Shown: positions 58,644 through 64,000 of the stretch, piece by piece
Numbering within the stretch: position 1 is the first letter of the stretch
How the letters are laid out: each line of letters starts with the position of its first letter
Assembly: GCA_014529385.2 (NCBI GenBank)
Contig: CM043963.1
Location: 95,246,412-95,310,411, forward strand
Origin: Adiantum capillus-veneris
Taxonomy: Eukaryota > Streptophyta > Polypodiopsida > Polypodiales > Pteridaceae
Direction of reading: 5' to 3'
DNA: 64,000 nucleotides
Notes under the pieces: generated by a model
The model's input: the letters and a program-made list of their open reading frames with translations, nothing else
What the model was told of the DNA's origin: nothing
Databases searched by the model: none
Translations under genes and position numbers: made by a program

Positions 58644-58740
58644 TAAGTCCTTTGGTGATATACTGCACTGTGATGTCGACAACGTAGTAAATATACTTTT
58701 TCTCATTTATGTCTTGTCTAGTCCATTGGTCACATGCACA

Positions 58741-58952
58741 CAGATTCGCCGATTTAGGCAGCACAACAACAAACTACAGATTCACGCTTTTTAAACAATA
58801 TCCAATGCAGATTCGCCGATTTAGGCAGCATTAGTGCAGATTCTCCGGTTTAGGCAGCACGTCTTATTGGTGTAGATTCGCCGATTTAGGCTACACCAAT
58901 CACAAAATCATGCTGCAGTGGCTGGCCACCACTGCAACTTGTATGATTTTGT
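58741..58952. repeat. hairpin array in the LARD internal region
   Basis: Four copies of a loop AGATTCGCCGATTTAGG (one variant TTCTCCGGTTTAGG) at 58,742, 58,809, 58,838 and 58,874. Three are enclosed by different but self-complementary arms: AATGC/GCATT (58,804-58,832), GTGC/GCAC (58,834-58,860) and ATTGGTGTAG/CTACACCAAT (58,866-58,900). A further hairpin follows: ACAAAATCAT/ATGATTTTGT outside and GCAGTGG/CCACTGC inside (58,902-58,952). The arms change together while the loop is kept, as for a folded RNA or DNA structure. Role unknown. Confidence 0.8.
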
Positions 58953-59329
58953 TACCCGGGTACATAATAAAAGTGATTTGGATTTGGACTTGTGGAATTG
59001 ATATTGGATTGGGATTTGGTATCTGATGGTTATTTTATCACAGTGTGTATGTGATGAGACTTGACACTATGAGATTAATGATGAGTGTGACCAATGATAT
59101 CCTGATTCATCAGGGTATGACATATACTGCTTATTCTAGTGGTATGGGACACTAGAATAGGTAGTATGTGGATGACGGCATGCATAAGCTAATGTTGTTT
59201 AGTTTCATAAATTCTTCTTTTATTATGTGATGTTTTTTGACACAACATACTAATCATTGTTTTTGACAAGTATTGTTTGTAGATTTTTATCTTCGCAACT
59301 GAGGACAGTTGCTTTCCAACGGAGAGGTA
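58953..59329 (+). other. LARD 3' internal end with polypurine-like tract
   Basis: No gene. Ends CCAACGGAGAGGTA just before the 3' LTR. GGAGAGG is the likely polypurine tract. Confidence 0.6.
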
Positions 59330-59815
59330 TGTTATAGAATTGATATTTTATTATCTATTGCAGCTCACAGGTGGCAAGAGCATCATCAGATTATGGATTA
59401 TGCAGAAGGATGTTACATTTTATGTATATTTGATTATTCAAGTGCTCTTTGTGAGCTTTGGCCAATTATGTCCGGCCGGCCAGTTTGTACTCACTTTGAT
59501 CATTCAAGAATCTATAAATTAAATACGTGCAAGAGGGAAATGGTCACTCTTGCACGGGGGGAGATTGCACCCAGTGTCTGCGTTGCTCTTATCATCTCTC
59601 CTCTCTTCTCTCGCCATGCCGGCGTAGCACTCCTCTCTAGGAGGTGCGCCTGCACGTGCTCTCTCAATCGCTCTCGCTCTCTGTCTCTCTCTGTTCGTGT
59701 ATCTTGCGATCATGCGACCACGTGATAGTGCCAGGTATGCCGATTAGTCTGTTTTATGCTGTTTATTGTGTTATTTCGGGTATTTCGCAGGGCAGCCACG
59801 CACCCGTTTGTAGCA
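59330..59815 (+). repeat. LARD 3' LTR
   Basis: 486 bp, TGTTATAGAATT to GTTTGTAGCA, followed by GGGAT. It matches the left LTR apart from about 17 substitutions and two compensating 4-bp indels (counted by eye). Confidence 0.92.
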
Positions 59816-60596
59816 GGGATAGGAGGGGAGGGGCCTAAAGAAATGGATGGCCCCTAATGAAGGTACTAAAAGAACCAACTGCGCCGGTTGATCCCTTGGG
59901 TGTGGCAAGCAAGAGACTGCAAGCCCGATGGAGGAATGTAGGATAGACCGGAGCCATCTGTCTGTTAACCAAGGCATTGGGATACCAACGCCCAATGATT
60001 GTTGCAAGACGGAGCCTGTTTTGCAAGTAATACTCAGGATATTGAAATAGACCTCATCAGCCACATTGTTAAGGTTAAGGGTAAGAAGACTTGCACTAGT
60101 ACGGTCAGCTTGCTCAAGCAAAAGAAGAAGAAAAGATGATATTTTTCTTCAGCGTTCAATTCCCAGTGCCCTGGCTTGGCAGTCGAGGGGTGTGCTGTGA
60201 TAGGGCTATCTCCTTGGTGGCAACCCCCAAGACAGTCTTGGATCCTTAAGCTTCTTACAGTCTCTGGGTGGCTCCCTTTGTCAGCCAATGTATGGCTAGG
60301 ATTTTGCTAGTAGATGCCATGGCTCGGCTGGAGCATGGCTTTCATTGTAACTTTTTTGTTTTTGTAGTATATATATATATATACACTCACTATTGTAAGT
60401 TTGGGGGAAAAAGCGACAATGATTGATGAATAAAACTTTCTTTTAAATATGATCAGATAGTATAAATTCTGACAAGAACACTTAAAAATAACAATTACAG
60501 ACAGTTCGAACAAAAACTCTTCACAGTCGCCTTACCGAGCAAGTATTTGATATACTTAATACTAGAAAAAAAAAATGCGCATGCACATACAAATTA
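59816..60596 (+). other. continuation of the interrupted zinc-knuckle ORF region, then unassigned
   Basis: The frame interrupted at 46,454 continues for about 13 codons to TAA, then only broken frames. A (TA)n run lies at about 60,369-60,383. No other gene is seen. Confidence 0.5.
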
Positions 60597-60637
60597 TGTG
60601 GCGTTCATACAGTTGGGTTAACGACATGAACGCCACA
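60597..60637. repeat. 12-bp inverted repeat
   Basis: TGTGGCGTTCAT (60,597-60,608) and ATGAACGCCACA (60,626-60,637) are perfect complements with a 17-nt loop. No T-run follows, so it is not a terminator-like signal. Confidence 0.75.
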
Positions 60638-60862
60638 TTTATGCAAAAACAAATGTTTCTAACAAATGACACTCTATAGCAGTGTTACCGATCGAGCGCC
60701 GCTCAAATCTAAAGAGCAATAATGGTTTGCATACGAGCATCATATGGCCGCGTTACCAACCGATGCCCATGTGTTTCTTTGGCAAGGAGAAGGAAAGTTG
60801 AACCACCATAAGGATATCAATATCGCCGGTTACCCTCGTAGTACCAAAACAGTCAGCCAATA

Positions 60863-60918
60863 CTTACCACAAGGACATCATATTCCCAGCGTAACCGAGG
60901 TGATGCCCCTGTGGTAAG
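60863..60918. repeat. 18-bp inverted repeat
   Basis: CTTACCACAAGGACATCA and TGATGCCCCTGTGGTAAG pair at 16 of 18 positions around a 20-nt loop. Confidence 0.75.
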
Positions 60919-61156
60919 CACTATTCCGTAGAATAGCTTACGCACACACTCACATTGTGTGGTAAGGTACTTATTACTACCGTACAATATGACAAAAGGC
61001 TGCACGCTACCTCACGATGTGTGCACACACACACACACACAACACACACACTCGAGTTGTGTGGTTATGTACTTTGCTACTGCCGCGCACTGCGACGCAA
61101 AGCACGCTCCCATATGACCCTCTCTCTCCTCTCGATGTACTTGCGAAGGAGCTCGT

Positions 61157-61198
<42 letters not shown>

Positions 61199-62095
61199 CT
61201 CACAAAATAACACCCAGCAGGCCCGATCGGGATGCTCTATATATTTAGTTATGGGCCCACCAGGCTTCTTCATTTTCCCGACAGGCCCGTAGGGAAAACC
61301 ATGAAGCCCGTCGGGCCCGTAGGGAATATGAAGAAGCCCGGCGGTCTTTTTGTGGGTTTCCAGGTTGCCCTCAACGGGCTTGTTTGTGATCACGTTAAGT
61401 GTAATGATGTTAATATGTTAATAAAACCTTGTGATCACACAAAATTTTACAAAATTACGTAAATTTTAAATGCTTGTTCCCATTCATGGCAAATAAAGAG
61501 ATGCTCCTAGATCCGATTCTCTTCCTAATTGGTGCCTTACTGTTGCTACAAAGCTCCAGCAAAGTTGGTCTCTCTCTCTCGCCCTGTGTGTGTGTGCGCG
61601 CACGCGCACTCGCGCACATGTACGTGCCTCGTAGGCTCATTACCAGTGCCTAGAACTTCTTAATGAATTGCATCACCTCTCTCTGTCCTTTGCAAAATTT
61701 GACAAAGGTGTCTCCTCCCTCTGCCCCTATCTTGCTTTCCAAAGTACGGATTGATACTTGCCGGTCCATCTCTTCTTCTAATGGTGCAGCTCCAACCCCT
61801 GCTTGTGATCTATTTCTCAGGGTTGATCCTTTCTTGCACACATTGGCTCTCTCTCTCTCTCTCTCTCCTCCCCAATATATGCGTCAACATTTGTTCTCTC
61901 CACCTCTGATTCATTAGCGGTCATGCAGCTCTCCCCAATTTGTCGACTCATTGCCAACTTTTAGGAAGTGTACTTCCTGCTCTTGACATGCCACCTCCCA
62001 CCAATCAGCTAGTGCCAAGTGGCATTCCTAGTTACGCTATGCCCGCGTTACGAGTGCTTCAACACAGAACAGTACTGGGGTATGTAATATAGTAG
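60919..62095. other. unassigned, microsatellites
   Basis: (AC)n at about 61,021-61,049, (CT)n at about 61,160-61,196 and a further CT run near 61,850. 61,255-61,345 has repeated CGGGCCCGTAGGG / AAGCCCG words. No gene recognised. Confidence 0.5.
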
Positions 62096-62501
62096 ATGGG
62101 CGTTATGGCGCGGATCTCTGCTACACCTTCCCCTGCTGTCACTTCTACTACCACAACGTGTGCCTTCTTACCCTGTGTGCTCCCCGTAAGTGCTTCACGC
62201 TCATTCGTTATACACATGCATCGTATGGCTAGCTCAACGATTATGCTCTCCAGAATCCCAAACTTGCAGGCCTTACAGCGACTCTTGAAGCTTTTCTTGT
62301 TTGCTCAATGCTAGAGTGCGCCGATTTTTGGCCAGAAACAGTTGTGTAAATCCATTGACAAGAGACTTTGCCAATGTAGCAATGGGGCTTCAAAGCAGGC
62401 CAAAGATATGCTCATGTAAGGATCCTAAAGGTTATGCCTGATGCGAGAATTTTGTCTTCTTCTATCAGATACTGAACGATGTCCTCTCCTAACTTTATGA
62501 C
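62096..62501 (+). other. PPR gene upstream region, possible 5' exon
   Basis: An open frame from ATG 62,096 (MGVMARISATPSPAV, Ser/Thr-rich and arginine-bearing, targeting-peptide-like) runs past a good donor, CCC|GTAAGT at 62,188/62,189. I could not find an acceptor that joins it in frame to the PPR repeats. A TAA at 62,490-62,492 lies just upstream in the PPR frame. So a spliced 5' exon is possible but unproven. Confidence 0.3.
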
Positions 62502-64000
62502 ATGCGGGCTCTTGTAGCCTTTCTCAAGGCATGTGCTGCATCAAAGGATGTCGAAAGAGGTCAACGCATACACGCTGAAATCATCAAAGAAGGATGCCTG
62601 GAGAGAAACCCCATCATTGGTAGCACTTTGGTTAGCATGTATGCGGAATGTGGTTGGATAGCCAAAGCACAGGATGCCTTTGATATTGTGCATGTCCGGG
62701 ACACTGTATTATGGAATGCCTTGATTACAGGATATGTGAAGCAAGGACTTGCAGCGGCAGCGCTGAACCAATATGAGACGATGCGATGGAATGGTGCTAC
62801 TCCAACTGCTGTTACCTATGTTTGCGTCGTGAAAGCTTGTGTTAGCATGGGTGCTATCGAAAGAGGCAGGGAGATACATGCAGAGATTTTGAGGGCTGGG
62901 ATGTTGAAAGAGGACCTCGTTGTTGGCAATACACTGATTGACATGTATGCCAAAGCTGGGTTATTTTCAGAAGCAAAGGAAGTTTTTGAGATGCTTCCTG
63001 TTAGGAGTGTCATCTCCTGGACAGCACTGCTTGCAGGTTACGCTACGTTTGGGCATGGTGAGGAAGCAATGTGTTGTTTCAAGAGGATGCAACGCGCAGG
63101 AATTTCACCCAATGCCATCACATATGCATGCATTTTGAGAGCTTGTGGCAGTTTAGAAGCTGCAGAGGAAGGCCATAGATTGCACGCTGAGATTGTTAGC
63201 GTGGGTTTAGCGAAAGACCTGACTGTGGGCAATGCGCTTGTTGACATGTATGCCAAGTGTGGCTTGCTTGGTAAGGCACAGGAGGTGTTCGACCAGCTTC
63301 CTTCTCGCAGTGTAATTCTTTGGACTGCCCTTATCGCTGGATATGTCAAACATGAGAATGCCCATGAGGCTCTAATTTGCTTGGATTCGATGTGGCGTGC
63401 TGGTGTCTCACCCAATGCTATCACATTTCTCTGTAGTTTGAAAGCTTGCGGCAGTGTAGGGGCCATTGACAAGGGCCAAGAAATATACTCTGAGCTTGCA
63501 AGGATTGGATGTTTGGAAAGAGAATTGCCTGTTGCCAATGCTTTGATTGATATGTACGCAAAATGCGGCTCACTTATTAAAGCGCAGGAAGTATTTGGCA
63601 ACTTATCGGTTCGAGATATCATCACTTGGACTTCTTTGATTGCAGGGTATGTCCAACATGATTGTGGTGAGGAAGCTCTAGATTGTTTTGAGCAAATGGA
63701 AGGAAGTGGTTGCTCTCCCAATGCGGCAACATTTGTGTGCACCTTACAGGCATGTGGCAGAGTGGGAGCCATAGCCAAGGGTGAGTGCTTGCACATCGAA
63801 GCTTCAAGAAAAGGATTGGATACAAATCTTCATGTAGGCAGCACTTTGGTGGATATGTATGCCCGATGTGGGGTACTCTCCAGAGCACAGGAGGTCTTCG
63901 AAAAGCTTCCTGTTCAGGATGAAGCGTTGTGGAATGCATTAATAGCAGGATATGTTCAAATAGGAGAGAATAAGAGTGTCTTTTCTCTGTTTGACAAAAT
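62502..64000 (+). CDS. PLS-type PPR protein, 3' end beyond the window
   Basis: Open for 499 codons from ATG 62,502 to the window edge, no stop. About 15 tandem repeats of roughly 31-36 residues in P, L and S types, recognisable by repeated LIDMYAKAG / LVDMYAKCG, ISWTALLAGYATFGHGEEA, GISPNAITYACILRACG and RLHAEI. Such repeats form paired helices, each reading one RNA base. PLS proteins act mainly in mitochondrial or plastid RNA editing and processing, and the C-terminal E/DYW part would lie past 64,000. The frame starts inside a repeat (MRALVAFLKACA), with TAA 9 bp upstream, so the true N-terminus and targeting peptide may lie on an upstream exon or be lost. Confidence 0.9.
   Translation, partial: MRALVAFLKACAASKDVERGQRIHAEIIKEGCLERNPIIGSTLVSMYAECGWIAKAQDAFDIVHVRDTVLWNALITGYVKQGLAAAALNQYETMRWNGATPTAVTYVCVVKACVSMGAIERGREIHAEILRAGMLKEDLVVGNTLIDMYAKAGLFSEAKEVFEMLPVRSVISWTALLAGYATFGHGEEAMCCFKRMQRAGISPNAITYACILRACGSLEAAEEGHRLHAEIVSVGLAKDLTVGNALVDMYAKCGLLGKAQEVFDQLPSRSVILWTALIAGYVKHENAHEALICLDSMWRAGVSPNAITFLCSLKACGSVGAIDKGQEIYSELARIGCLERELPVANALIDMYAKCGSLIKAQEVFGNLSVRDIITWTSLIAGYVQHDCGEEALDCFEQMEGSGCSPNAATFVCTLQACGRVGAIAKGECLHIEASRKGLDTNLHVGSTLVDMYARCGVLSRAQEVFEKLPVQDEALWNALIAGYVQIGENKSVFSLFDK

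Noticed and set aside
63038..63939. Long minus-strand frames opposite the PPR gene
   Set aside because: Shadow of the repetitive plus-strand PPR coding sequence.

Overview
This is eukaryotic nuclear DNA from a land plant with a large, repeat-filled genome. The signs are long (CT)n/(GA)n/(TG)n tracts, GT-AG introns, plant-type CACTA, hAT, Ty3/gypsy and LINE elements, and a PLS-type pentatricopeptide-repeat (PPR) gene running off the right edge. The PPR repeat style (DMYAKCG, AGYVKH, HAEI-type repeats) resembles the large PPR families of ferns. A fern such as Ceratopteris is my best guess, but this is inference from memory, not a search result. Apart from the PPR gene, no clearly functional host gene is visible. 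There is no rRNA, convincing tRNA or CRISPR.

Region 1 (1-23,810) is a nest of transposons. A chromodomain Ty3/gypsy element on the minus strand (Gypsy-B) has its 5' LTR at 22,061-23,810, its internal region at 16,437-22,060, and its 3' LTR split by two later insertions. One is a CACTA element whose right end is at 2,797 (CACTA-1). The other is a second gypsy-like element, 2,899-15,183 (Gypsy-A), with a 5-bp GTAAT target duplication. Gypsy-A itself hosts an ORF1-only LINE derivative (about 10,912-12,275).

Region 2 (24.1-28.65 kb) is a LINE with two uninterrupted ORFs: ORF1, then ORF2 with endonuclease, reverse transcriptase and a Cys/His tail. Its 3' end carries a small hairpin followed by (CTAT)n. 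The same hairpin ends the ORF1-only LINE, which suggests trans-mobilisation.

Region 3 (28.65-45.6 kb) holds a broken hAT transposase. It also holds two LTRs (Y1, Y2) of a Gypsy-B relative in a rearranged segmental duplication, a 1.3-kb TTAA-flanked element with CACTAGG termini inside Y1, and a solo LTR inside Y2. A decayed protein-kinase gene and a further solo LTR (43,914-45,572) complete the region.

Region 4 (46.0-59.9 kb) is a non-autonomous LTR retrotransposon (46,455-59,815; two 486-bp LTRs; GGGAT duplication) inserted into a zinc-knuckle (DUF4283-like) ORF. Inside it sits an end-to-end CACTA element (51,186-58,643; TAA duplication) with a TNP2-type transposase gene, a second multi-exon gene, and a captured exon of a heavy-metal-associated isoprenylated plant protein (HIPP) gene. 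A cluster of hairpins lies between the CACTA element and the 3' LTR.

Region 5 (59.9-64.0 kb) is mostly unassigned sequence with small foldbacks, then the 5' part of the PPR gene.
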